Assembly: GCF_024112395.2 (NCBI RefSeq)
Contig: NZ_CP078013.2
Coordinates: forward strand, 2,852,001 to 2,916,000
Direction: 5' to 3'
Origin: Pseudomonas pergaminensis
GTDB lineage: Bacteria; Pseudomonadota; Gammaproteobacteria; Pseudomonadales; Pseudomonadaceae
Length of the DNA: 64,000 nucleotides
In this document: positions 52,915-60,761 of the stretch, one piece after another
Layout of the letters: each line of letters begins with the position of its first letter
Numbering within the stretch: the first letter of the stretch is position 1
The notes under the pieces: generated by a model
Told to the model about the DNA's origin: nothing
What the model saw: only the letters and a program-made list of their open reading frames with translations
Database searches by the model: none
Translations under genes and position numbers: made by a program

Positions 52915-54219
52915 TCACAACTTGATCTTGATCTGTGCGCACAATCCGCCTTCTGCGCGGTTGCTCAAGGTTAGGGAACCTCCGATGGCCACGGCCAGTT
53001 GTTGCGCGATTGCCAGGCCCAGGCCGGTGCCGCCGGTGCCGCGGTTACGTGAGCTTTCCACGCGGTAGAACGGTTGCATGACCTGCACCAGTTCGTCCTC
53101 GGCAATGCCGGGGCCGTTGTCCAGGACCTTGATTGACAGTTCGCCCTCGGCCGTCGAGCCGACTTCCAATTGTGCGGCACCGGCGAATTTGAGGGCGTTG
53201 TCCACCAGGTTGACCAGCACCCGCCGCAGGGCGTGGGGGCGGGTGTCGATTACCACGGCGCTTTTGCCGCTGAGGCTGACCTGTTTGTGCATGTCCTGGT
53301 AGTCGAACACCAGGCTGTCGAGGAAGGCGTCGAGGTTGAGGCGGTGGCTGGCTTCGGTGGCGCCGTGGACGCTGCGCGCGTAGGCCACGCCTTCGCGCAC
53401 CAGGTGTTCCATCTCGCCCAGGTCGCTCCAGAGTTTGTCGCGTTCGGCGCAGTCGTCCATGAGTTCGGCGCGCAGTTTCATGCGGGTGATCGGGGTTTGC
53501 AGGTCATGGGAAATCGCCGCCAGGATCTGCATGCGTTCCTTGAGGTATTCGGCGATGCGCTGTTGCATGGCGTTGAACGCGACGGCGGCGTGGGCCACTT
53601 CGGTGGGGCCTTTTTCGTCCAGCGGCGTGGGGTGGGCATTGGGGTCGAGGGTTTCCACGGCGCGGGCCAGGCGGGTCAGTGGGCGGATGGCCAGGCGCAC
53701 GGCGAACCAGGTGCAGCCCAGCAGCAGCGCCAGTTGCAGCACCAGCACCACCGGCAGCCAGTACGCGACGGGCAGGGCGGCGGGACGTACGTCGAGGGTG
53801 ATCGGGCTGCCATCGGCCAGGGTCAGGTGTGCCTGGAAGTGCTTCTGCATACCGGGAATGTCGCGAAAGGTCAGCGCGTAGTGCTCGCCCAGCGCATCCG
53901 CGATCGACGTGGCGGCCATGGGCATGTCGTCGCTGCGCATCGGCTCGCCGGTTTCGCCGGCATTGAGCAGGTAGCGGTAGTTCTGCCGGTCGAGGCGCGG
54001 CAGCCAGCTGGCGCGTTCGTTGGCGGGCAGTCGGTCGAGGATCGCCACCGAGGTGGCTACGTCGTTTTCCAGGTTGCCGAGCATGGCGGTACGCGCGCTG
54101 ATGTAGCGCTCGTAGAACTGCGCACTGAACGACAGCCCATGGGCGCACACCAGGCTGATCAGGAAGATCAGCGTCAACTGCGATGCAAGGGTGCGCGGCC
54201 AACCTAATCTGAAGCTCAT
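52915..54219 (-). CDS. Sensor histidine kinase of an OmpR-type two-component system
   Basis: A 434-residue membrane kinase with two membrane segments (~15-35 and ~160-185) flanking a ~125-residue periplasmic domain, a HAMP (RLAIRPLTRLARAVETL), an H-box ILAAISHDLQTPITRMK, and an HATPase domain with VDNALKF, DNGPGIAEDE and GTGGTGLGLAI. The start overlaps the response-regulator stop by four bases (ATGA). The sensor domain is not one I recognise; EnvZ/RstB-like kinases have this size. No clear target gene is adjacent apart from a decayed sigma-54 activator. Confidence 0.9.
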   Translation of the reverse strand: MSFRLGWPRTLASQLTLIFLISLVCAHGLSFSAQFYERYISARTAMLGNLENDVATSVAILDRLPANERASWLPRLDRQNYRYLLNAGETGEPMRSDDMPMAATSIADALGEHYALTFRDIPGMQKHFQAHLTLADGSPITLDVRPAALPVAYWLPVVLVLQLALLLGCTWFAVRLAIRPLTRLARAVETLDPNAHPTPLDEKGPTEVAHAAVAFNAMQQRIAEYLKERMQILAAISHDLQTPITRMKLRAELMDDCAERDKLWSDLGEMEHLVREGVAYARSVHGATEASHRLNLDAFLDSLVFDYQDMHKQVSLSGKSAVVIDTRPHALRRVLVNLVDNALKFAGAAQLEVGSTAEGELSIKVLDNGPGIAEDELVQVMQPFYRVESSRNRGTGGTGLGLAIAQQLAVAIGGSLTLSNRAEGGLCAQIKIKL

Positions 54220-54956
54220 TGCTCGGCCCCGAGGATTTCCACCGGCAGGGAGAACACATAGCCCTCGCTGCGCACGGTCTTGATATACGCGGGTTCGCGG
54301 GCGTCATCCAGCAGGCGTTGGCGCAGACGGCTCACCAACAGGTCGATGGAGCGGTCGAACAAATCGGCATCGCGGCCTTGGGTCAGGTTGAGCAATTGGT
54401 CGCGGTTGAGCACGCGCTGGGGGTGGTCGAGGAACACCCGCAGCAGGCGGTATTCGGCGCCGCTCAGGGCCACCAGGGTGTCGTCTGCATCGAGCAGGTG
54501 GCGGGCGGTGGTGTCCAGGCGCCAGCGGCCGAAGCGGATCAGCCGGCCGGTCTCGCTCACCACCAGGTTTGGCGGCAGCATCCGCGTGCGGCGCAGCACC
54601 GCGTTGATACGCGCCAACAGTTCGCGGGCGGCGAAGGGTTTGACCAGGTAATCGTCGGCGCCCATTTCCAGGCCGATGATGCGGTCGGTTTCATCATTGC
54701 GTGCGGTGAGCATCAATACCGGCGTGGCTTTGTGCTTGCCCACCCGCAGCTCGCGGCACAGCTGCAGACCGTCATCGCCGGGCATCATGATATCCAGCAC
54801 GATCAGGTCCACCGGGGTGGTGTCGAGGAAGCTGCGCATCTGGCGGCCGTCGGCAACCACCGTGGTGCGCATGCCATTCTTCTTCAGGTAGTTGCCTACC
54901 AGCTCGCGGATCTCCCGGTCGTCATCGACGATCAGGATGTGATCGACATGATCCAT
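54216..54956 (-). CDS. OmpR-family response regulator
   Basis: A 246-residue regulator. The receiver (~1-125) has acidic pocket VDDDRE, phospho-acceptor Asp in LIVLDIMMPG, the Thr/Ser in MLTARND and the Lys of YLVKPFAA. A C-terminal winged helix covers ~140-240 (LSGAEYRLLRVFLDHPQRVL, RSIDLLVSRLRQRL, YIKTVRSEGYVF). It begins MDHVDHILIVDDD and is first in a two-gene operon with the kinase. A perfect inverted repeat lies ~80 bases upstream and may be its own operator. Confidence 0.92.
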   Translation of the reverse strand: MDHVDHILIVDDDREIRELVGNYLKKNGMRTTVVADGRQMRSFLDTTPVDLIVLDIMMPGDDGLQLCRELRVGKHKATPVLMLTARNDETDRIIGLEMGADDYLVKPFAARELLARINAVLRRTRMLPPNLVVSETGRLIRFGRWRLDTTARHLLDADDTLVALSGAEYRLLRVFLDHPQRVLNRDQLLNLTQGRDADLFDRSIDLLVSRLRQRLLDDAREPAYIKTVRSEGYVFSLPVEILGAEQ

Positions 54957-55035
54957 GCTGCCTTCCTCGTTAAATACGGATTGGGCCGCAGTCTAGCCAC
55001 TGGCGACGGCCTTGCCTTGTGCCCTTTGTATTGCA

Positions 55036-55061
55036 GTGTATCTGGTGATAAGGAGATACAC
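55036..55061. promoter_or_regulatory. Perfect palindrome upstream of the two-component operon
   Basis: GTGTATCT and AGATACAC are inverted 8-bp arms around a 10-base spacer, ~80 bases from the response-regulator start and ~140 bases before the sigma-54 activator remnant. A dimeric regulator such as the adjacent OmpR-type protein or the lost activator could bind it. Confidence 0.45.
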
Positions 55062-55203
55062 GACGAAGCAAAATTGCCGGCACGACAGGCTCTATTCCGC
55101 AGGGTTGCCGATAAACGGTTATGTACTAATGAATTTTTAATATTTCTAGTTATATGTGTCGCTGGGTAACGTCGCCGCTACTTTGTCTATCTCGCCGCCG
55201 GGA

Positions 55204-55621
55204 AATTGTTCACGAACCATCCCCACGGGCAGCCCACGCCGATCCTGACCTTGCCCCAGGGTGAAAAAGACCCGCTGTCGATCCGCGCCAAGGCCCTGGT
55301 ATTTTCCGACCCGCGCTCGCTGCAACGTTCTCGGGAGCGTCGGGGCGGCGTATCGGCTGGTTTGAAGAAGCCGATGGTGGCACGTTGTTCCTGGATGAAA
55401 TCGGCGACCTGCCATTGCCCCTGCAGGTGAAGTTGCTGCGAGTGTTGCAGGAACAGGAGGTGGTGGGCGTAGGCTCGCGCAAGCCGATCAAGATCAATAT
55501 CCGCCTGGTGACCGCCACCAACATCGACCTGCGCACGTCGGATCTGCTGGGGATCACCCGCAACGCCATGCGCACGTTGCTGGTCAATCACGGCATGCTC
55601 AAGGGGCGTGCGAAGCCCTGA
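55204..55621 (+). pseudogene. Decayed sigma-54-dependent activator (AAA+ and Fis-type HTH remnants)
   Basis: Three separate pieces of one protein survive in order. In one frame (~55206-55330): LFTNHPHG then [14 protein letters not shown], like the linker before the AAA+ domain. After a frame change (~55334): [20 protein letters not shown] then [20 protein letters not shown] and [20 protein letters not shown], the GAFTGA-downstream and Walker-B part of NtrC-type ATPases. Immediately after comes [17 protein letters not shown], a C-terminal Fis-like helix-turn-helix, then TGA. Walker A, GAFTGA and the sensor part are missing, so two internal deletions plus a shift have destroyed it. Its end overlaps the convergent MocR gene by 23 bases. 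Lacks a normal start. Confidence 0.8.
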
Positions 55622-57011
55622 GCAGCAGCGACTCAAACACCTGTTGCACCTGCGGCTCATCGCTGTGGGCCACATTGAAACGCATCGAATCACGATGCCC
55701 CGGGTCGTTGCCGAACAGCACGCCCGGCGCCAGCACCATGCCCTGTTTCAACGCCGCCTGGGCGAGCAATTCACCGCTCACTCCCGGCGGCAAGCGCGCC
55801 CAGATGAACATCCCGCCCTCATAGCCCAGCGGCAGTTCGCAGCCGCACCGCTTGAGCCATTGCTCGACGCGCCCACCGGCCTCCATCAAACGTTGCACCG
55901 TACGCTTGCGATGCTTGGCGTAGCTGCCTTCGCTGAGCATTCGGTAGACGATCTGTTCGAACAATTCCGAGGTCAAGCCGCCGCTCATCAGCTTCATGTT
56001 GGTGAGGTTGGCCGCCAGTTGCGGCGCGGCCACCACATAGCTGACGCGCGCGTTGGCGCTGAGAATCTTGGAAAACCCCGACAGGTAGGTGACCTGGTCA
56101 AGGCCGGCGAGGGCGGCCAGGCGTGGTGCTGGGTTGGGGTGCAGGTCGCCATAGAGGTCGTCCTCGACGATGTGGCACGCGTAGCGCTGGGTCAGTTGCA
56201 ACAGTCGAAACGCCTGGCCCGGGCTGAAGGAATGGCCAGTCGGGTTCTGCAGGACGCTGGTGGTGAGATACAGGCTGGGCCGGTGTTCGGCCAATAGCTG
56301 TTCGAGGGCCGTGAAGTCAAACCCGTCGGGACGGCGCTGGATTGTCACCACCTTGACCCCGTGCAGGGCCAGGTTGGCGTGGAAGTTGAAATAACACGGC
56401 GCATCCAGCAGCACCGTGTCGCCAGGCCGTGCCAGCAGGCGCATGAGCATGTCCAGGCCTTGCACGGTGTTGGGGGTGGTGATGATCTGCTCCACCGGCA
56501 CCGACAGGCCTTCGCCGTGCAGCTTTTGTTGCAGGGCCTGGCGCAACGGCAGCAGCCCGGCCGGTGTACCGAGCCCGGCGATGCGCAATGACGGCGCGCG
56601 CACCACGCTGCGCATGGCTTGGCGAATGGCGTCACTGTCCAGCCAGGCCTCGGGCAAGTGGCCGCTGCCGGGGCGCAGGTCGCCGGAGATCGTCGCGAGC
56701 GGGCGCCGCAGTACGCTGAGCAAGTCCTGGGGCAGTAAATCCACCCAGTTCGTGGTGGCCGTATGGGTGCGATCGATAGCCACGAAGTAACCACGGCCCT
56801 GGCTGGAGGTGAGCAGGTGGCGCCCGCGCAGGCGGTCGAGGGCTTCATTCAGGGTGAACTTGCTTACGCCCAGCACCTCGGTCAGTTCGCGCACCGACGG
56901 CAACTTGCTGCCCGCAGCCCATTCGCCGTTTTCGATGGCCTGGCTGAATGCCTCGACAATCTGTTGCACCTTGGGGGTACCCGCCACAAAGGCGATGGCC
57001 GATACGAACAT
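55599..57011 (-). CDS. MocR-type regulator controlling the divergent LysE gene
   Basis: A 470-residue GntR winged helix (~1-75; [22 protein letters not shown]) fused to an aminotransferase-fold domain with the PLP-lysine segment [17 protein letters not shown] and [10 protein letters not shown]. It is divergent from a LysE-type exporter 123 bases away, and the gap carries three TTTAC half-sites. MocR proteins in this arrangement usually sense an amino acid bound as an external aldimine and control its export. Its 3' end overlaps the decayed sigma-54 activator. The amino acid involved is unknown. Confidence 0.9.
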   Translation of the reverse strand: MFVSAIAFVAGTPKVQQIVEAFSQAIENGEWAAGSKLPSVRELTEVLGVSKFTLNEALDRLRGRHLLTSSQGRGYFVAIDRTHTATTNWVDLLPQDLLSVLRRPLATISGDLRPGSGHLPEAWLDSDAIRQAMRSVVRAPSLRIAGLGTPAGLLPLRQALQQKLHGEGLSVPVEQIITTPNTVQGLDMLMRLLARPGDTVLLDAPCYFNFHANLALHGVKVVTIQRRPDGFDFTALEQLLAEHRPSLYLTTSVLQNPTGHSFSPGQAFRLLQLTQRYACHIVEDDLYGDLHPNPAPRLAALAGLDQVTYLSGFSKILSANARVSYVVAAPQLAANLTNMKLMSGGLTSELFEQIVYRMLSEGSYAKHRKRTVQRLMEAGGRVEQWLKRCGCELPLGYEGGMFIWARLPPGVSGELLAQAALKQGMVLAPGVLFGNDPGHRDSMRFNVAHSDEPQVQQVFESLLLRASHAP

Positions 57012-57025
57012 GGGACTTCCTTATC

Positions 57026-57079
57026 TTTACAGGTGATTTTACCGGTGAAGTTCGGGCGGATTAGGCCTCACTTTACCTG
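57026..57079. promoter_or_regulatory. Repeated TTTAC half-sites, MocR operator candidate
   Basis: TTTACAGGTGA (57026-57036) and TTTACCGGTGA (57038-57048) are direct repeats 12 bases apart with one mismatch; TTTACCTG recurs at 57072-57079. Characterised MocR regulators bind spaced direct repeats like this. The first repeat lies ~15 bases upstream of the MocR start, compatible with autorepression and control of the lysE-like gene at 57135. Confidence 0.55.
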
Positions 57080-57134
57080 CCCCGCGCAATGCCAAGTGCC
57101 TAGACTGCCCGCTCTCTTCCCCAGGTCTTCGGCC

Positions 57135-57767
57135 ATGACAAGTGCGTTAACCCTCTCTTCGTTCCTCTACTTTCTGTTGTTTTGCGCCACCATGACGTTC
57201 AGCCCCGGCCCCATGACCCTGCTGCTGTTGAGCCTGGGCCTGCGCGACGGCCTGCGCAGCTCGATTCCCGCGCAGATCGGCGCCAGTGTGTCGTACCTGA
57301 TTTCGATCCTGATCTTTGCCGTGGGCTTTTCCGAGCTGATCAAGGGCCACCCTGGTATCACCCAGGCCATCCAGGTGATCGGCGTCGCGTACATCCTCCA
57401 CCTTGCCTACAAACAGTGGACCAGCAGCGGCGTAGTGATCGAACGGATCGGCCATGTGGAAGCGTCGCGCAGCTTGTTTGGCAAGGGCTTGCTGACGGGG
57501 TTTTCCAACCCCAAGACCCTCATCATGTTCAGCGCGGTATTCCCCCAGTTTGCCGGGACCGGTGAGCACGGTTCGAGACTGGACGTCGCCATCCTCGGGC
57601 TGACCTTCCTGGTGCTGCAGTTCGCCAGCGGCTGCCTGTATTGCTATTTCGGCCAGCGCATCAAGCACGTGCTGGAAGACCCCAAGCGCCGTGTGCTGTT
57701 GCAGCGCATCACCGCCGTGATGCTGCTGGGCGTGGCGTTGATGCTGGCGCGGGGCTTTGCACACTGA
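57135..57767 (+). CDS. LysE/RhtB-family amino-acid exporter
   Basis: A 210-residue inner-membrane protein with ~6 hydrophobic helices. The LysE family marks are SPGPMTLLLLSLGLRDGLR near residue 25 and GLLTGFSNPKTLIMFSAVFPQ mid-protein. Such proteins export lysine, arginine, threonine or homoserine lactone-like compounds. The gene is divergent from a MocR regulator, which supports amino-acid-responsive expression. The specific amino acid is not determinable. Confidence 0.9.
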   Translation: MTSALTLSSFLYFLLFCATMTFSPGPMTLLLLSLGLRDGLRSSIPAQIGASVSYLISILIFAVGFSELIKGHPGITQAIQVIGVAYILHLAYKQWTSSGVVIERIGHVEASRSLFGKGLLTGFSNPKTLIMFSAVFPQFAGTGEHGSRLDVAILGLTFLVLQFASGCLYCYFGQRIKHVLEDPKRRVLLQRITAVMLLGVALMLARGFAH

Positions 57768-57849
57768 GCGTTTTGAACGCATGAGCGGTAGTGGCGAATT
57801 GCCGGCTCCCTGATAGACTCCAGGCATTCACACAGGATCTCACTCCGCC

Positions 57850-58908
57850 ATGTCAGCTGCAGAAGGAAACGGACTTCCGCTCGCTTCACGGCTGTATAAA
57901 TCCCGCACCCTCGGGTTGACGCTTGGATGTGTCTGCGTGGTGTTCGGGATGTATCCCCTGGACCCCGCCTGGTGGGTGTGGGCGTGGATGCTGATCAACG
58001 CGTTTGCCTGGCCGCACCTGGCTTATCAACTGTCCCTGCGCAGCGCCAACGCCCTGCGCAGCGAACGGCGCAACCTGCTGTTCGACTCGTTTTGCGGCGG
58101 GTTCTGGGTCGGCGCCATGCACTTCAACCCGCTGCCGAGCGTGACCACCTTGTCGATGATGACCATGAACAACGTGGCCATCGGCGGCCCGCGCTTCATG
58201 CTGGCGGGGTGGGTGGCGCAGGCGCTGGGCATCGGCGCGGCATTGTTGGTGTTCGCCCCAGCATTCATTGCCGTGACTACCCAGGCGCAGCTCTACGCCT
58301 GCTTGCCGATCCTGATGCTGTATCCGCTGGCCCTGGGCTGGATCTGCTACCGCCAGGCGGTGACCCTGGCGCGACACAAGCGCGAGCTGTTGGCGCTGAG
58401 CCGCACCGACAGCCTGTCCGGCCTGCTCAATCACGGTGCCTGGAAGGACCACCTGGAAATCGAGTTCCAGCGCTGCCGCCGTGGCTCGGCCGGCGCCGCC
58501 ATCGCGTTGATCGACATCGATCACTTCAAGGTCATCAACGACACTTACGGCCATGTCACCGGCGATATTGTCCTGCGCCAACTGAGCAAAGTGCTGCGCC
58601 AGAACCTGCGCGCCACCGACCTGGCCGGGCGTTACGGTGGCGACGAGTTCTGCGTGATCCTGCCGGACATGGCCCTCAACCGAGCCACCGAAGTGATGGA
58701 TGCGTTGCGCGACCGCTTCAACGCCCTGGCCTACGCCCAGGACCCGACCTTACGCGTCAGCCTGAGCATCGGCCTGGCGCCGTATCAACCGAACCATGCA
58801 GATTCGACAAGCTGGTTGAACGACGCCGACCAGGCCTTGTACGAGGCCAAGAGCAGCGGGCGAAACCGTGTGAGTTCCGTGCAGGGGAGTTGGTTGCGAT
58901 CGATCTAG
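57850..58908 (+). CDS. MASE2-GGDEF diguanylate cyclase (AdrA/DgcC-like)
   Basis: A 352-residue protein. The N-terminal ~165 residues are a MASE2 membrane sensor (five or so helices; AWMLINAFAWPHLAYQLS and MLAGWVAQALG). A GGDEF domain follows from ~185, with RTDSLSGLLNHGAW, the aspartate of ALIDIDHFKVINDTYGH, an intact GGDEF and the I-site RATD five residues upstream. MASE2 cyclases such as AdrA drive exopolysaccharide production. Monocistronic; active by motif. Confidence 0.9.
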   Translation: MSAAEGNGLPLASRLYKSRTLGLTLGCVCVVFGMYPLDPAWWVWAWMLINAFAWPHLAYQLSLRSANALRSERRNLLFDSFCGGFWVGAMHFNPLPSVTTLSMMTMNNVAIGGPRFMLAGWVAQALGIGAALLVFAPAFIAVTTQAQLYACLPILMLYPLALGWICYRQAVTLARHKRELLALSRTDSLSGLLNHGAWKDHLEIEFQRCRRGSAGAAIALIDIDHFKVINDTYGHVTGDIVLRQLSKVLRQNLRATDLAGRYGGDEFCVILPDMALNRATEVMDALRDRFNALAYAQDPTLRVSLSIGLAPYQPNHADSTSWLNDADQALYEAKSSGRNRVSSVQGSWLRSI

Positions 58909-58955
58909 TGGGGTAGGGTGTGGCAGCCCCTCCAACAACAATCAAGGATCGGTTC

Positions 58956-60185
58956 ATGCTCTTCACCTTCTCCCGCACCCTCCTGGCCGCCACCCTGGCC
59001 GTGTCCTTCGCCGTGCCGGCCTACAGCGCCGAACCCCATAAACAGATCCAGGCACAATCCGAACAGTACAAGGCCGACGCCCTGAAACTGCTGGAGCGCC
59101 TGGTGAATATCGACTCGGGTTCTGGCTATGAGCCGGGCCTGACGCAAGTGCGCGACATTGCCGTCGATGAGCTGAAACAGCTGGGCTTCTCCATCGAGCT
59201 GGTGCCGGACAAAGCGGCCAACAACAGTCACGTGGTGGCCACCCTCAAAGGCACCGGCAAGGCCAGGATCCTGCTGATGGCGCACATGGACACGGTGTTC
59301 AAGGAAGGCTCGGCCGCCGAGCGCCCGTTCCATATCAAGGACGGTCGCGCCTATGGCCCGGGCGTGATGGATGACAAGGGCGGCATCGTCGCCGGCATCT
59401 ACGCGCTCAAAGTCCTCAAGGACCAGGGCTTCAAGGACTACGCGCAGATCACCTTCCTGCTCGACGCCAGCGAAGAAACCGGCTCCGACGCCGCCTCCGA
59501 ACTGATCCGCAAAACTGCCAAGGCCCACGACGTCACCCTCAACCTCGAACCCGGCCGCCCCGCCGACGGCCTGGTGGTATGGCGCAAAGGCAGCGCCACC
59601 GCCGTGGTCGAGGTCAAAGGCAAAGCCGCCCACGCCGGCGTCGCCCCGGAACTCGGCCGCAACGCCGCCATGGAAGCGGCGCACCAGATCCTGCAACTGG
59701 GCAAACTGGGCGACGAAGAGAAGAAAACCACCATCAACTTCACCGTCATCAAGGCCGGCGACCGCACCAACGTCATCCCCGACCAAGCCACCGCCAAGGC
59801 CGACGTACGCGCGGCCTTGCCAGAAGAATTTGACCGCATCGAGAAAGACCTGGCCCGCGTATCGGCCAATAAACTGATCCCCGAGACAGAAGTGAAGACC
59901 TCCCTGCAGCGCGGTCTGCCACCGATGCCACAGACGCCGGAGTCGGACAAATTGGTCGCGATTGCCCAGGGCATTTATGGTGAATTGGGTAAGACGTTGA
60001 CGATTGAAGGCAGCGGTGGCGCGGCGGATGCGAGTTTGTCAGCCGGGGTAGGGACGCCGACGTTGGATGGGTTCGGGATTGTTGGCGGGAATATTCATAC
60101 CCCGGAGGAATATGCGGAGGTGGAGAGCGTCGCGCCGCGGGTTTATTTGTTGAGTCGGATGATTATGGAGCTTTCGAAACGGTGA
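58956..60185 (+). CDS. Periplasmic M20 metallopeptidase, glutamate carboxypeptidase (CPG2-like)
   Basis: A 409-residue exported enzyme. The signal peptide MLFTFSRTLLAATLAVSFAV ends at AYS-A. Zinc ligands fall in LLMAHMDTVF, GPGVMDDKGG, DASEETGSDAAS, LNLEPGRPADG and GNIHTPEEYAE; a dimerisation (lid) domain sits between. Pattern and length match carboxypeptidase G2, which cleaves C-terminal glutamate from folates and peptides. Start at 58956 behind AAGGA. Solitary, followed by an imperfect REP and the RHS immunity gene on the other strand. Confidence 0.88.
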   Translation: MLFTFSRTLLAATLAVSFAVPAYSAEPHKQIQAQSEQYKADALKLLERLVNIDSGSGYEPGLTQVRDIAVDELKQLGFSIELVPDKAANNSHVVATLKGTGKARILLMAHMDTVFKEGSAAERPFHIKDGRAYGPGVMDDKGGIVAGIYALKVLKDQGFKDYAQITFLLDASEETGSDAASELIRKTAKAHDVTLNLEPGRPADGLVVWRKGSATAVVEVKGKAAHAGVAPELGRNAAMEAAHQILQLGKLGDEEKKTTINFTVIKAGDRTNVIPDQATAKADVRAALPEEFDRIEKDLARVSANKLIPETEVKTSLQRGLPPMPQTPESDKLVAIAQGIYGELGKTLTIEGSGGAADASLSAGVGTPTLDGFGIVGGNIHTPEEYAEVESVAPRVYLLSRMIMELSKR

Positions 60186-60211
60186 TTTTCCGCTGAATGA
60201 CACCCTTTTGT

Positions 60212-60328
60212 AGTGAGCAGGCTTGCCCTGCGTTGGGCTGCGCAGCAGCCCCAAAATCAGACAATGCCGGTTCACCTGAGAACACCCATCGCCTGGATTG
60301 GGGCCGCTTCGCGGCCCAACGCGAGCAA
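60212..60328. repeat. Imperfect REP-like element
   Basis: GTAGTGAGCAGGCTTGCCCT-GCGTTGGGCTGCGCAGCAGCCCC on the left is partially mirrored by GGGGCCGCTTCGCGGCCCAA-CGCGAGCAAGC on the right, with mismatches. It resembles the GTGGTGAGCGGG type at 42381. The rest of the gap to 60398 shows nothing. Confidence 0.55.
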
Positions 60329-60398
60329 GCGAGGGGTGGTACTAAGTTGAATGGTCTTCAATGCTTGCTATTTGTGGTAATACTATTCAGTTCCTACG

Positions 60399-60761
60399 TT
60401 ATTTTTTATGTAATTCTGTCTCGTTTCGGTAACTCTTGAGACGTTCAAGCAGTACTGCCATGAATGCTCTTTTGTTAGTTATCTCGTCTTCGAAGTATGT
60501 GTCAAATAGATAAAAGATAGATTCAAAATCTTCCTCTTTCGATAGGTAATGCTCAATGGTTTCTATAAACCAAACCTGCTCATCCTCCTTGTATGAGAGG
60601 AATTCCGGTTTGGTTAAAATGTCGAATAGCTCTGAAAGTTCAGCTTTGCTATTTACATTTTTTGAAGTTATGACTTCTTCTCTTTCTAGATCTTTGGTGT
60701 TTTCTGTGCTGTAAGTAAATAATAAGCCTTGCAATATCGCAAGGTCTGGTTTTCTTTTCAT
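60399..60761 (-). CDS. Probable immunity protein for the RHS toxin
   Basis: A 120-residue acidic, helical, A+T-rich gene product (MKRKPDLAILQGLLF...). I recognise no family. The start overlaps the stop of the RHS gene by four bases (ATGA), the typical layout of an immunity gene coupled to its toxin. Base composition is far below the surrounding 60%+ G+C, as for cassettes exchanged at RHS loci. No signal peptide, so it would act in the cytoplasm. The immunity role is inferred from position, size and composition. Confidence 0.65.
   Translation of the reverse strand: MKRKPDLAILQGLLFTYSTENTKDLEREEVITSKNVNSKAELSELFDILTKPEFLSYKEDEQVWFIETIEHYLSKEEDFESIFYLFDTYFEDEITNKRAFMAVLLERLKSYRNETELHKK

Noticed and set aside
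55206..55430. A 74-residue frame as a separate gene
   Set aside because: Its first part belongs to the same sigma-54 activator remnant and its second part is out of frame with the conserved sequence.
55385..55621. A 78-residue AAA+ fragment as a functional small gene
   Set aside because: It lacks Walker A and its own start; the flanking pieces show that it is part of a broken gene.
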